A program made the translations under genes and the position numbers. A stretch of 35,022 bases of DNA from Altererythrobacter sp. (GTDB taxonomy: Bacteria; Pseudomonadota; Alphaproteobacteria; Sphingomonadales; Sphingomonadaceae), in assembly GCA_013002295.1 (NCBI GenBank), contig JABDKI010000034.1:1-35022 (forward strand), read 5' to 3'. Below are positions 7,606-16,341 of this stretch, in pieces. The notes beneath the pieces are model-generated. The model made no database searches, had not been told where the DNA came from, and saw only the letters and a program-made list of their open reading frames with translations. Numbering within the stretch: the first letter of the stretch is position 1; each line of letters opens with the position of its first letter.

Positions 7606-9786
7606 TCAGTTCCCCTCTTCACCCAAGACGATCCGCCCGGCAAAGCCTTTCCAACGGACGGTTTGACCGTCGGCTAAAGCGTTATGTGTTAGGTCAGGAT
7701 CATCATGATAGGAGATCGCCAATACGGTCTTCGCGCCGTTCTTGGTTTCGACGATCACCACGTCGTATTCGTTATGTTTTTGGTACCGCAGCGACCCGAT
7801 AAGGCTTCGGCTGTCGATTGTTTGTTCGGTTGCACCGTCATAAAGTCCGTGCGATTCCAGTGCGCTGACAAATGTAGCGCTGCTGGCGTCGGTCACACGT
7901 TGAATGACCATCGGTTCGCGCCGCAGATTGAACTTGGGGTCGTTTGCTCCGCTTTCGCCTAGGATAATATTCCCATTTTCCTGAGGCACAAACCGATAAG
8001 TGTAGAACCGCCCATCGAGGATCCATGTCATGAAAGCCCTGTCCGCCTGCGGCATCGAAGTGCCATCAACCCAGACGTGCTGATACCCGTGGCCCGATCC
8101 CAGAACGGGACGGCCAGCAACATTGCGTGCCACCTCGAAGCCGGTTTCCATGATATGACCCGAGTAATGCAGCGGCAGATCAAACTGTGAAGATTCGTCG
8201 CTGCCAGCCCGCAAAACATCGATCACGACCGGCTCTGCCAGGCCCGCTACTTCGAGCATCGCCATCGTGCGCGTCATCGTTACACCTTCGTAGGCGCTAT
8301 CGATCGTCGCAGTGCTTACCTGAAGATCGGCTTCCGAAGAGAAATACAGCTGCGTCGGCGCAAACTTGTCAGCATGTTTGCCGTCACCGCCGAAATGGCT
8401 CGTCTCGTTTACAACCAGAGCGTTGTGCGCGATCGTCTGCTTGGCCCAACTTTCATTTTCAGGAAGGTAGCGCCCGCCCTCTTTGGCTTCGATATTGAGA
8501 AAACGAGCCGCGCCATAATCTCGCACGATTTCGTGCCCGTTGGCATACAATTGCCAGCTGAGCTTGTCGAAGTGACCATGGCCCATGCCTTGAGAGCTGT
8601 TCTTCGCGACCAGGGCAGTGTGGCGCGGCCCTGAGCCATGCCGGAAGATCGCAACCGCACCTCGGTCACCATCTGGCCCGTCAGTCAGGAGCATGGATTT
8701 GAAATCAAACGGCTTGGCTTTGCCCGCGGCGAGATCGCTTGAAACAGCAAGACCGTTCTCGTTGAGAACAGTTCGGTTCTGCCATTTCGCAATCGAAAGT
8801 AAGCCCGGATCCTGTGACACGCCATATGCAATCGCCACGCCTTCGTAGAGCTCGGCGGTATTTAGGCTCTTGTCCCTGATCGCGTCATTGAACGGAAAGA
8901 AATAACCGCCGTATGTCAGCTGGATCGTCGTTGTGATGGCTTTTTGAAGGATACCATCGCGATGTTCGAAAATCCGGCGCTCAGGCTCATTGCGCTCAAT
9001 ATCATTCGCGAAAACCACGAAAGGAAGCAGCGCGAACCGCTGATAATACGGGCCTTCTGTGTAATAGCCATCAGGTGAGAACAGCAATTCGCTTTGACGA
9101 AGGAAGCCTGCATCACCACTTTTGTCAGAGCCTAGCAATGCACGGTCAACCATGTCCTGGTCGCCAAGCAGATAGCCAGTCATGCCAACCCCGGCCGTTG
9201 CCCAGGTTGCATGATTGTGAATACGATCAAATGTCCGCTGCGAGTCCACAGAAAGAAATTTCACTGCCGGGCGGAAGACATTGTCATCAATCCGCGCGCG
9301 CTCAGTATCGGTCAGAGTATCGCGGACATCGCGATAGCCTTGCACGGCGTGGACCAGCCACATTGCGTCGTTGAGCACTTGCCAAAATAGCCTGCCGACA
9401 TTCTGGTTAGCTTTCGCCGGATGATCACCCAATGTCGGATACAGCTCCGCATACGCCAAAAGCATGTCGCGCACATAGACGCGATATTTCTCGTCACCGG
9501 TTATTGCGTAGAGCTGTCCGCCTTGATGTATCGCGCGATAGTTCCGCTTGTGCTGCTCGTGCGTATAACCGCCGCCCGGATCCTTAGGGACCGGAACGAC
9601 GACCCCCTGCTCCATCATCGCATGGACGAACTCTTGCGCTCTTTCCATTTCATCCTGGAACAAGGGTGGAAGCTGTGAGGTCGCCTCGCCACCCCCAGGC
9701 GAGACGACCTCGGGACGTGCAGCTGCCTGACCGGGTTGTGCCATGGCACAAAATGCCAAGGCGGCTGCGAGAGAAATAGCCTTCAT
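7606..9786 (-). CDS. Exolytic oligoalginate lyase, PL17 family
   Basis: Protein of 726 aa with a type I signal peptide (about residues 1-22, ending near QAAA). An N-terminal alpha/alpha-barrel alginate-lyase domain is followed by a heparinase II/III-like beta-sheet domain. Residues matching the PL17 oligoalginate lyase Alg17C are visible: Asn191 and His192 (IHNHATW), Tyr248 (TEGPYYQR), His403 (GMGHGHFDK) and Tyr440 (GGRYLPENESW); their mutual spacing agrees with the Alg17C set Asn201/His202/Tyr258/His413/Tyr450 as I recall it. It should remove unsaturated monouronate from alginate oligomers in the periplasm. The ATG at 9786 forms an ATGA overlap with the PL6 stop; an in-frame GTG at 9792 is less likely. 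GAGGGTGAG upstream can act as its RBS. Confidence 0.95.
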   Translation of the reverse strand: MKAISLAAALAFCAMAQPGQAAARPEVVSPGGGEATSQLPPLFQDEMERAQEFVHAMMEQGVVVPVPKDPGGGYTHEQHKRNYRAIHQGGQLYAITGDEKYRVYVRDMLLAYAELYPTLGDHPAKANQNVGRLFWQVLNDAMWLVHAVQGYRDVRDTLTDTERARIDDNVFRPAVKFLSVDSQRTFDRIHNHATWATAGVGMTGYLLGDQDMVDRALLGSDKSGDAGFLRQSELLFSPDGYYTEGPYYQRFALLPFVVFANDIERNEPERRIFEHRDGILQKAITTTIQLTYGGYFFPFNDAIRDKSLNTAELYEGVAIAYGVSQDPGLLSIAKWQNRTVLNENGLAVSSDLAAGKAKPFDFKSMLLTDGPDGDRGAVAIFRHGSGPRHTALVAKNSSQGMGHGHFDKLSWQLYANGHEIVRDYGAARFLNIEAKEGGRYLPENESWAKQTIAHNALVVNETSHFGGDGKHADKFAPTQLYFSSEADLQVSTATIDSAYEGVTMTRTMAMLEVAGLAEPVVIDVLRAGSDESSQFDLPLHYSGHIMETGFEVARNVAGRPVLGSGHGYQHVWVDGTSMPQADRAFMTWILDGRFYTYRFVPQENGNIILGESGANDPKFNLRREPMVIQRVTDASSATFVSALESHGLYDGATEQTIDSRSLIGSLRYQKHNEYDVVIVETKNGAKTVLAISYHDDPDLTHNALADGQTVRWKGFAGRIVLGEEGN

Positions 9787-12050
9787 TCGCACTCACCCTC
9801 AGCAAAGACATTGCCTGAGAGCAACGCGCGATGCGGCCCGTCATAATTCAACTCTTCCAAAAGCATGTCTGGAGTTTCTGCAAACTGGTTGTCGCTGATT
9901 GTTGTGCTGGGCGTCCCGACAGTGTGCACCACTCGCAAAGGTGCGGAGCTCGCCACGTTGTTCTCGGCGATCTCTGCCACTTGAACGCCGTGCAAGTGGA
10001 TTGACCCGCCAGTCCCGTTTGTCGCTGCCAATCCGACATCGGAGAGATTGTTGCGAAGGACTTTGACGTAAGGCCCAAAGGTGCTTTCATCGCGACCACC
10101 GCGATAGATATTCGCGATCGGTCCGCCAATTCCCGCAAAATTGCTATCGAGAATGTCGAGATACTCGACATTATATTGGCCAAAGTCTTCAGTCTCGGCC
10201 GCAGCTGAAACGATTGACCCAGTGATATTGGAAAAATTGCTGTTGCGAATGGAGATGCTGTTCGCAAATGCGCTCTTGCCCAAGGTCAAAACGTTGAATG
10301 ACTTGTTGACCATGAGATCCCGGACCGTGACGCCGTCCAGCTCGATCCGCATATTGGATTGAATCGGAAAACTCGTCGTCCGGATCATCGAATTCCCGAC
10401 AGAGTCGGGCGTCAACGCGCCGTCAATAACGAGATTCTTCAATTGGAGATTGCCGCCCTGACGAAGCTCGAACAATGTCGGGCGCGCGAACATTATTCGA
10501 GGCAATTCCTCGCCTTCAACTAGCTTGCCTCGGAGCGCGATTGTGCTGCCAATCGCCATTGTGCGATCCACAATGTAGTCGCCCGGTTCTAGCACCAGAA
10601 CGTCGCCGGCCTCGGCAGAAAGCAGTGCTGTCGCAAGCGAACCATCGCCAGGTGCAACCGAGATTTCGCGGCCCGATTCCCCGAAGGCTATTTCTTGGCC
10701 TGGCTTGGGATACCACTTGACCCCAACGCTATCGAGCGAAAGCACCTCTAGGTCGCGCGGAGCACCCACTTGTGCCAACGCCGGATCAAGCGGATAGAGC
10801 AGTCCGTTCTCCGCTCGCTGCATTTCAGCCGGCGCCTGCACAAATCCCAGCAAGGCTTCGTCAACATCGCCAATGAGCACGCGATTGTCGCTAAAGGCAA
10901 TTCCTGACGTGTCATCATAGCGCTCGACGAACGACTCGCCTTCGAGCCCGCTCAACAGATTGTTTGCGAACACGCTGTTGAGAGGAGGAGCCGAACGCTC
11001 TTCATCCGCCCCAACATTGAACGCGACGCGGCGACTATCAACGATAGTGTTATGCTCAATCACCGCGCCATCGACTTCGACATAGCGATTGACGGGTGAG
11101 TTGGGCACACCATTCATCACCGCCAGCGCGCTCGAGAACGCTTTGCCGCGCAATCCCTCAAGATAGTTGCCTCGCACCGTCTGGTGACGGTTGATAACAC
11201 GGATGCCGCCGGTGTGGTTCTCGCCATAGCCGAGGAACACGTTACGTTCGACGAGATTACCATCCCCATGGCGCAGGGTCAGCGTGCCTTGAGCCCGCAA
11301 GAACAGATTGCCACGGAAGATATTTTCGCCGGATTTGGACGAAATGATTTCAACCTCACCACTGGTACGGTCGAAGACATTGTTCTCTACCGTCGTGTTC
11401 GAATTGTACATCGAATAGCGACTGGTTCCGATCCGCAACGTCTCACCACCATTCGAACCCAGCGGCGGACGCGGGCCAAAATAATTGTGATCGATAAGGT
11501 GTCCGTTCTCGCGGCTCTCCTCGCTATCCAAACGAACAGCAAGAGTGACGCCTTTGTTCGTCTTTCCAACCAAATGATTGTGATCAAATCGGTTGTTGCT
11601 GCCATACATGCCGACCCAATAGTCAGACTCATATCGATCAGGTTTGCTGAAGTTGTCGACCACCACTTCGGTGACCCGGCTATTGCGCGCCTGGTCCTGC
11701 TTAGTGCGACGGAACGAAATCACTTCGCCGCGCGGGCTGTATCCGTCTTTGAAAACAAGACCGGTGACAAGAATGTGCTCGCCGCCAATCCTGAGGCTCG
11801 ATTGGCCGGTTAGAAAGACCTTGCCAGCCTCCTCCGAGATAACGGTGATGGGTGCACCTGGGCGACCTTCCCCAGTGATGACGAGTTCAAAATCTCGCCA
11901 CTCGCCATTTGCTAGAATGATGACGTCGCCGGCTTCGATCTGCGTGAGGGCGTGCGCATACTCGTTCTGATTGCGCACGAAATAGTGCTCTGCGTTGGCT
12001 GGAACAGCCAAGACAAACACCAACAGGACAAGGCAAAGCCTTGCAAGCAT
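9783..12050 (-). CDS. Alginate lyase, PL6 family, two-domain type
   Basis: Protein of 755 aa with a signal peptide cleaved after ANA (residue 20). Repeated short strands with Asn ladders (NNRFDHNHL, TTVENNVFD, NIFRGNLF, NLVERNVF) mark a parallel beta-helix. The PL6/chondroitinase B catalytic pair is visible as Lys239 (SSKSGENIF) and Arg260 (LTLRHGDGN), 21 residues apart as in chondroitinase B; acidic residues in NGGETLRIG and SGEVEII are likely calcium ligands. A second beta-helix follows from about residue 440, as in the long two-domain PL6 enzymes. It should depolymerise alginate in the periplasm or at the cell surface, feeding PL17. First gene of the operon; RBS AGAGGA. Chondroitin/dermatan as substrate is possible by family but does not fit the KDG pathway genes downstream. 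Confidence 0.94.
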   Translation of the reverse strand: MLARLCLVLLVFVLAVPANAEHYFVRNQNEYAHALTQIEAGDVIILANGEWRDFELVITGEGRPGAPITVISEEAGKVFLTGQSSLRIGGEHILVTGLVFKDGYSPRGEVISFRRTKQDQARNSRVTEVVVDNFSKPDRYESDYWVGMYGSNNRFDHNHLVGKTNKGVTLAVRLDSEESRENGHLIDHNYFGPRPPLGSNGGETLRIGTSRYSMYNSNTTVENNVFDRTSGEVEIISSKSGENIFRGNLFLRAQGTLTLRHGDGNLVERNVFLGYGENHTGGIRVINRHQTVRGNYLEGLRGKAFSSALAVMNGVPNSPVNRYVEVDGAVIEHNTIVDSRRVAFNVGADEERSAPPLNSVFANNLLSGLEGESFVERYDDTSGIAFSDNRVLIGDVDEALLGFVQAPAEMQRAENGLLYPLDPALAQVGAPRDLEVLSLDSVGVKWYPKPGQEIAFGESGREISVAPGDGSLATALLSAEAGDVLVLEPGDYIVDRTMAIGSTIALRGKLVEGEELPRIMFARPTLFELRQGGNLQLKNLVIDGALTPDSVGNSMIRTTSFPIQSNMRIELDGVTVRDLMVNKSFNVLTLGKSAFANSISIRNSNFSNITGSIVSAAAETEDFGQYNVEYLDILDSNFAGIGGPIANIYRGGRDESTFGPYVKVLRNNLSDVGLAATNGTGGSIHLHGVQVAEIAENNVASSAPLRVVHTVGTPSTTISDNQFAETPDMLLEELNYDGPHRALLSGNVFAEGECE

Positions 12051-12085
12051 CCCGTCTCATCCTCTCATCGTTTTCCCTGATGAGG

Positions 12086-12113
12086 ACAATACGGACAGTC
12101 CGATGATTGTCAA
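12086..12113 (-). promoter_or_regulatory. Promoter of the alginate operon with a palindrome in its spacer
   Basis: On the minus strand a perfect TTGACA (12113-12108) is followed after 16 bases by TATTGT (12091-12086), about 36 bases before the PL6 ATG. The spacer contains CGGACTGTCCG (12102-12092), a perfect 5-bp inverted repeat with a one-base centre, and GACAAT/ATTGTC arms (12085-12090 and 12106-12111) extend the symmetry. A factor bound there would block polymerase. TTGAC plus GGwCTnGnC in the spacer is shared with both receptor promoters. Confidence 0.6.
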
Positions 12114-12139
12114 TCAATCTGGACTGATATTTGTTAGAT

Positions 12140-12156
12140 TTTTTGTAATACCAATT
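12140..12156 (-). promoter_or_regulatory. Putative GntR/FCD operator A (alginate operon)
   Basis: The plus strand reads TTTTTGTAATACCAATT. The family operator form is AATTGGTnnnACCAATT; here the right half is perfect and the left half keeps the TT and GT positions. It lies 26 bp upstream of the TTGACA at 12113, about -60 to -80, and 4 bp beyond the regulator gene's stop. Three further copies are at 12918, 16240 and 19471. Confidence 0.5.
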
Positions 12157-12159
12157 GAA

Positions 12160-12900
12160 CTAGCCGATTGTGGAGGCTTTGAGAAACCGCTGCCGGCTTT
12201 CTGAAGCTCGCGCTTGCACCTCTTCAAGCGCCCTGCGCTCGGTTGCTTCCAGCATATTCTCCAGAAGGCGATGGAAATGCTCGCGCATTGCATTACGTGC
12301 GCCAGCCGGATCGCGCGCCTTTAACGCATCGAAGATTGCACGATGCTCGGCAGTGCGTGATTCCGCATCATGCACACAAACGGATTCGTAGGTTGCCTTA
12401 ACCTCGGGAATGTCTTCGCGCATTCTCCAAAGCGACTGAATCGTATGAACCATGGCGGCATTGTTGGATGCCTCGGCAATGGTCAGGTGAAATTGTTCGT
12501 CAGCTTCGTTGGCAACATCATCATCTTCAGAACGCATCAGTTCGACCAACCCGGCCAGCTTTTCGATCGCATCGTCGGTAATGTTGTGCGCGGCAAGTGC
12601 CGCTGATTCAGACTCGACCAGCAATCTGGCCTCTGTCACTTCGAATGCGCTGGCACGAGGCAGATTGTGCGCCATCGTTGGCGCGTTTTCGCTTACGTAG
12701 ACACCTGAGCCGGTTTTAATCTCCAAACGGCCAATCGCTTGTAGCGCGATTTCCGCTTCCCTGATCGTGACACGACTAACCCCTAGTTTCTCCGCAAGCT
12801 CCCTTTCACCGGGCAATCGCGTGCCGGGCGGGTAAGCGCCCGCATCGATCAAACCTGCAATTTGCTCTGCAACAGATTGAAAGAGTCTCTTACTCGACAT
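12160..12900 (-). CDS. GntR-family regulator, FadR/FCD subfamily
   Basis: Transcription factor of 246 aa. The winged helix-turn-helix covers residues 1-72, with the subfamily signature GERELAEKLGVSRVTIRE and wing GRLEIKTGSGVYVS. The FCD effector domain (about 85-225) keeps the metal-binding set Asp134, His138, His186 and His208, so it probably binds a carboxylated sugar acid through a metal. In this locus KDG, DEH or a related uronate is the likely ligand. It sits between the PL6 operon and the receptor genes, all on one strand, with ACCAATT-type sites upstream of each unit and of itself, suggesting it controls the whole locus. Start: ATG at 12900 with AGAGG upstream; the TTG at 12903 is not needed. 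FCD proteins are usually repressors, but the site positions could also suit activation. Confidence 0.92.
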   Translation of the reverse strand: MSSKRLFQSVAEQIAGLIDAGAYPPGTRLPGERELAEKLGVSRVTIREAEIALQAIGRLEIKTGSGVYVSENAPTMAHNLPRASAFEVTEARLLVESESAALAAHNITDDAIEKLAGLVELMRSEDDDVANEADEQFHLTIAEASNNAAMVHTIQSLWRMREDIPEVKATYESVCVHDAESRTAEHRAIFDALKARDPAGARNAMREHFHRLLENMLEATERRALEEVQARASESRQRFLKASTIG

Positions 12901-12917
12901 CAAAACCTCTACTCAGG

Positions 12918-12934
12918 AAACTCCTATACCAATT
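12918..12934 (-). promoter_or_regulatory. Putative GntR/FCD operator B (regulator promoter)
   Basis: AAACTCCTATACCAATT lies 17 bases before the regulator's ATG. The ACCAATT half is perfect and the other half is poor. On the coding strand it supplies TATAGG, a weak possible -10, so binding would suit autorepression. It shares ATACCAATT, two variable bases and ACTAG with site A. No strong -35 is visible and the spacing to a TTGAC box seen at the other sites is absent. Confidence 0.4.
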
Positions 12935-12977
12935 TCACTAGTCAGTTTGCTGCCATTTGACCAGCGTGCATGTGGAT

Positions 12978-13009
12978 GGCCGGCAACCCGGGGAAGCGCG
13001 CTGCCGGCC
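12978..13009 (-). terminator. Hairpin downstream of the first TonB receptor
   Basis: GGCCGGCA (12978-12985) and TGCCGGCC (13002-13009) form a perfect 8-bp GC-rich stem with a 16-base loop, starting six bases after the receptor stop. There is no following T run on the minus strand, so it may be a processing or stabilising hairpin rather than a full intrinsic terminator. Confidence 0.45.
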
Positions 13010-13015
13010 GAGCCA

Positions 13016-16000
13016 TTAAAACTTGAAGCGGACACCTGCGAAATAGCGTGGTCCGTAGACCAGCACCTGACTTAGATCGTCAGATGCGCCGCGGAAATCG
13101 GTCCGTGGTTCATTGAACAGATTGATGCCTTCGAGTGTAAAGCGAACATTGTCATTCAGCTTGAATGACGCACGCGCTTCGAAGACCCCGACGCTGTCCA
13201 CGAACCGCAAGCGTCCAGGCGTCGAAACGAACTGCTGGAAGTAAGTGCTTCGATATTTGTAGACGCCCTGGAAATCGAATGGACCGATTTCGTAGTAGGC
13301 CTGCGCCGAAAGGACATGCTTGGAGAATCCCGGCAGGTTGCCAGGCGCAACAAGTCCATTGCTCGTCGTACGCGTGCCATCGCTGGCCACACTCGTGATC
13401 GCCCCCAGCACATCGTCCTCGAACTCGAAGTTTGAGTCCGCATAGTTGTAGCTGACCTTGAACCCCAGCCCGTCGAGCGGCTGTGGCAGCCAACTCAGGC
13501 GGTGAGCCGCAGTAACTTCGACTCCGTAAATCGTCGTGCTGTCGTTGCTCGTATCAACTGAGGTTGTAAACAGACTTAGGCTTTGCCCGTTGATCTCATA
13601 GTCCTCGAAAAAGCCAATCGTCTCGAAGCCGCCATTGAAGCTCTTGTAGTATGCGTTGAAGGCAAGCAGCGAGTCGTCGTTCGGATACCATTCCAAACCA
13701 GCATCGACGTTCCACGAAAGCAGTGGCTCAGTCGCAGGATTGCCTGTGGCGCTGACATTATTGAATCCACCAGCGAGCGCATCGCCCACTGTTAGAAACT
13801 CATCATCATCGTTGAAACTGAAGATGCGGCCATCACCAAGATCGGATGGATCTGGACGCGACAGCGAACGATAGAACGCGAAGCGGCCAAGCAAATCGGG
13901 CTGGAACTCTGCAACCACATTCACGCTTGGCAGGAACTCGGTGTAAGACGTATCAGTCAAGCGGCGGACCAAATTGGTCGAATCTTCGACCAATACAAAT
14001 CCGCTCGTTCCGTCGCCATCCAAGTCCGCAAGTTCGACTGTGAAGTCTGAGCGGAAGCCAGTCGACCGGATCGAAGTATTCACGACTCGAAGGCCGACAT
14101 TGCCCCGCACCGGCATGCCGCCCCAATCGCTATCGAAATTGGCTTGGACGTAGCCCGCCCATGTACGCTCCTCAACGTCGGTATTCTGAGCCGATAGGAA
14201 ATCGCCCGTAGGATAAATCGGAATACCGTCATCATCGAACTCAAGGCCCGATGGATCTTCGCGTTCAAGCACACGCGCTATGCACAATGCATCAAACGTT
14301 GCGAAGGTATTCGACGTTCCGATCACGTTGCCATCAAGATCGACGTTGGTGATAAGCGGGTTTCCGCCCGAAATTGACGATAGGAATCCAGATTCAGGGA
14401 AGTTTGTGCGACATTCCTGGTTGGCAACAAACAACGCGCCCGAACCATCAGTGTCGTTGTAGGTGTTCTCGAAACGACTTGATCCGCGAACAGCCCCTGG
14501 CACATCGCGGTATGTTAGCTGCTGATAGCGCGTACCAGCTAGAATGGCCGAGAAGAAACCTTCCGTTTCATACTCAACGTCTCCACGAACCGCCCAGATC
14601 TCATTGAAGCGATCTTGCTCCAGATCGGCGCGCAAGCGCGGATCGTTGGCGAAAAGGGTATAGTCGTTGACATCGAAGTTCTGCGTCACAAAGTTCAGAC
14701 CTTGCGACCCGTTCTGGAAAATCTGAACTGCCGTCTCAATCCGGTCATCTGTACCATTTGTACGGCCAGAATTTGGAGTTTGATCGCTTTCGAACGCTTC
14801 AGGGAAAAACGGATTTCCATCCGCATCTGTATTGCCAAAAATGCTTTCGCCGTCTTCGGTACGGAAACGGATCTGGACCGCCTCCTCGATGCGCTGCGTA
14901 CGAGAATAGGAAGCATCGAGCGAAACATTCAGGCGGTCAGTTGGTCGAAACTCGACTGACAATCCGCCACCGTAATATTCTTCGTCGCGCTCAAGGTATT
15001 CGCTGACCGCTTCAACTCGCTGCTCGTTGGTAAATTGCCTGAGCGCGCCCGTTTCAGTGACGATCAGAGGTAAGTTGATCCGATTGGGATCACCGGGGCC
15101 GTCTATGCGACGACTTTCTGCAAAGTTCAGATCGCTGCGCTGCTCTTTCTGCACACGATTGGAATATTGGAAGTCCAGATTGATATCGACATCCGGAGAT
15201 GGCTGATACTGGACCGCACCAAAGAATGCGTCGCGGCGCTCCTCGGTGATGTTGGAGCGCAACGCATAGCTGTTGCGCGCAATGAGAAAATCTTCCGTTA
15301 CGGAACCGTCACGCAGGCCTGCAATCGTCGAACTACTCGTATCGCAATTGCCGTCGTCGAACACACCATCGCCCGTGTCATTTGGATCGATGACGCAAGG
15401 GCGGACTGTGCCGGATACTCGCGCTTCTTGCTCAGGATTGTTCGAGTCAACGCGCGAGAAACCAAGCGAAACACCGAGCTCACCTTCACCCAGATTGAAT
15501 TGATCGACATAGCTTAGCGTGCCGCGGTACCCGAACTTATTGAAACGCTGATCTGAATCGATATCTAGATTGTCGGGATTGATGTTTAGCTTGAAATCAC
15601 CCTGTATCCGCCGCTTACCGTAGTCGAGCGGACGAATGGTCTCCAAAACGATCTGACCCGCGACACCACCTTCGATGTAGCTTGCGGCTTGCGTTTTGTA
15701 GATGCCAACCTTGTTGAAGAGCTCTGATGGGAAGACACTGAAGTTGACTGACCGGTCACCGCTGCCGTTGGTCGCCACCCTGCCGTTTACAACTGTCGAA
15801 CTCAGAAAAGGCCCAAGTCCACGAATGGAAATCTCAGTCGCGCCGCCGTTTTCACGGTGCGAGCCCGCACCCGTGAGAGTTTCAAGCGCCTCACCAATAG
15901 ACAGCGCAGGAAGATCACCGATCTCATCAGCCGAAAGCGCATCAAACACTTCGGTCGATTGACGCTTTTCATCGATCGAGTTTTGGATCGTCGCGCGAAT

Positions 16001-16153
16001 GCCGGTGACGACGATTGTACCTTCATCAGCCTCAGCAACATCCGCTTGATCCGCATCTTGGGCCATCGCTACACTTGGCAATGCAATGGCAGCCAAGGCA
16101 CTACCGGCCATAAGGCGCGCGAAACTACTCTTCTTCGAATGAATCTTGCCCAT
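13016..16153 (-). CDS. TonB-dependent receptor 1 (probable alginate oligosaccharide uptake)
   Basis: Outer-membrane receptor of 1045 aa. The signal peptide ends at SVAMA (residue 31), the TonB box is GTIVVTGIR (45-53), and the plug domain contains ALSIGEALETLTGAG and ISIRGLGPF. The remainder is a long beta-barrel ending in the aromatic signature GVRFKF, as needed for BAM-dependent insertion. It should move oligosaccharides too large for porins across the outer membrane using TonB energy. Alginate oligomers are the likely cargo because the lyase operon lies downstream on the same strand and its promoter shares a conserved module with that operon and receptor 2. Start at ATG 16153 with an excellent GGGGAGGAA Shine-Dalgarno. 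Its length is typical of Sphingomonadales carbohydrate receptors. Cargo specificity cannot be read from sequence. Confidence 0.93.
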   Translation of the reverse strand: MGKIHSKKSSFARLMAGSALAAIALPSVAMAQDADQADVAEADEGTIVVTGIRATIQNSIDEKRQSTEVFDALSADEIGDLPALSIGEALETLTGAGSHRENGGATEISIRGLGPFLSSTVVNGRVATNGSGDRSVNFSVFPSELFNKVGIYKTQAASYIEGGVAGQIVLETIRPLDYGKRRIQGDFKLNINPDNLDIDSDQRFNKFGYRGTLSYVDQFNLGEGELGVSLGFSRVDSNNPEQEARVSGTVRPCVIDPNDTGDGVFDDGNCDTSSSTIAGLRDGSVTEDFLIARNSYALRSNITEERRDAFFGAVQYQPSPDVDINLDFQYSNRVQKEQRSDLNFAESRRIDGPGDPNRINLPLIVTETGALRQFTNEQRVEAVSEYLERDEEYYGGGLSVEFRPTDRLNVSLDASYSRTQRIEEAVQIRFRTEDGESIFGNTDADGNPFFPEAFESDQTPNSGRTNGTDDRIETAVQIFQNGSQGLNFVTQNFDVNDYTLFANDPRLRADLEQDRFNEIWAVRGDVEYETEGFFSAILAGTRYQQLTYRDVPGAVRGSSRFENTYNDTDGSGALFVANQECRTNFPESGFLSSISGGNPLITNVDLDGNVIGTSNTFATFDALCIARVLEREDPSGLEFDDDGIPIYPTGDFLSAQNTDVEERTWAGYVQANFDSDWGGMPVRGNVGLRVVNTSIRSTGFRSDFTVELADLDGDGTSGFVLVEDSTNLVRRLTDTSYTEFLPSVNVVAEFQPDLLGRFAFYRSLSRPDPSDLGDGRIFSFNDDDEFLTVGDALAGGFNNVSATGNPATEPLLSWNVDAGLEWYPNDDSLLAFNAYYKSFNGGFETIGFFEDYEINGQSLSLFTTSVDTSNDSTTIYGVEVTAAHRLSWLPQPLDGLGFKVSYNYADSNFEFEDDVLGAITSVASDGTRTTSNGLVAPGNLPGFSKHVLSAQAYYEIGPFDFQGVYKYRSTYFQQFVSTPGRLRFVDSVGVFEARASFKLNDNVRFTLEGINLFNEPRTDFRGASDDLSQVLVYGPRYFAGVRFKF

Positions 16154-16187
16154 TGGTTCCTCCCCGGGGGTTCAAATTTTTCAGGCA

Positions 16188-16256
16188 AGCTAAAGACCAG
16201 ACCGGAAGAGTCAACCTAAAGAATATGCCAATGTGGAAATGTTTGTCCTACCAATT
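16188..16256 (-). promoter_or_regulatory. Promoter module of receptor 1 (operator C plus TTGACT)
   Basis: The upstream element TGTCCTACCAATT (plus strand, ending at 16256) is followed on the minus strand, 25 bp from the 17-bp operator frame, by TTGACT (16214-16209) and by GGTCTGGTC in the spacer. A weak -10 such as TAGCTT is near 16192-16187. The order and spacing match the receptor 2 promoter base for base in position, 42 bases from the first A of AATTGG to the TTGAC box. Confidence 0.55.
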
Positions 16257-16277
16257 TGGCGCGTGATCCATCCACAA

Positions 16278-16308
16278 CGAAAAAGCGCCCCGCAATGCGA
16301 GGCGCTTT
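16278..16308 (-). terminator. Intrinsic terminator of receptor 2
   Basis: On the minus strand AAAGCGCC, a short inner CGC/GCG pairing, then GGCGCTTTTT form a GC-rich stem followed by a T run (plus-strand arms 16282-16289 and 16301-16308). It lies about 34 bases after the receptor 2 stop and before the receptor 1 promoter, so the two receptor genes are probably separate transcription units. Confidence 0.75.
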
Positions 16309-16341
16309 CGCGTCAACCAACCCGTAGGCTGAAAGCCAGAG

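Noticed and set aside
11184-11813. 209-codon plus-strand frame antisense to the PL6 lyase
   Set aside because: Its product has no recognisable domain and the opposite strand carries the catalytic PL6 motifs.
9783-12050. PL6 enzyme as a chondroitinase/dermatan lyase
   Set aside because: The family includes chondroitinase B, but PL17, KdgF, a DEH-type SDR and KdgK in the same operon point to alginate; no sulfatase is present.
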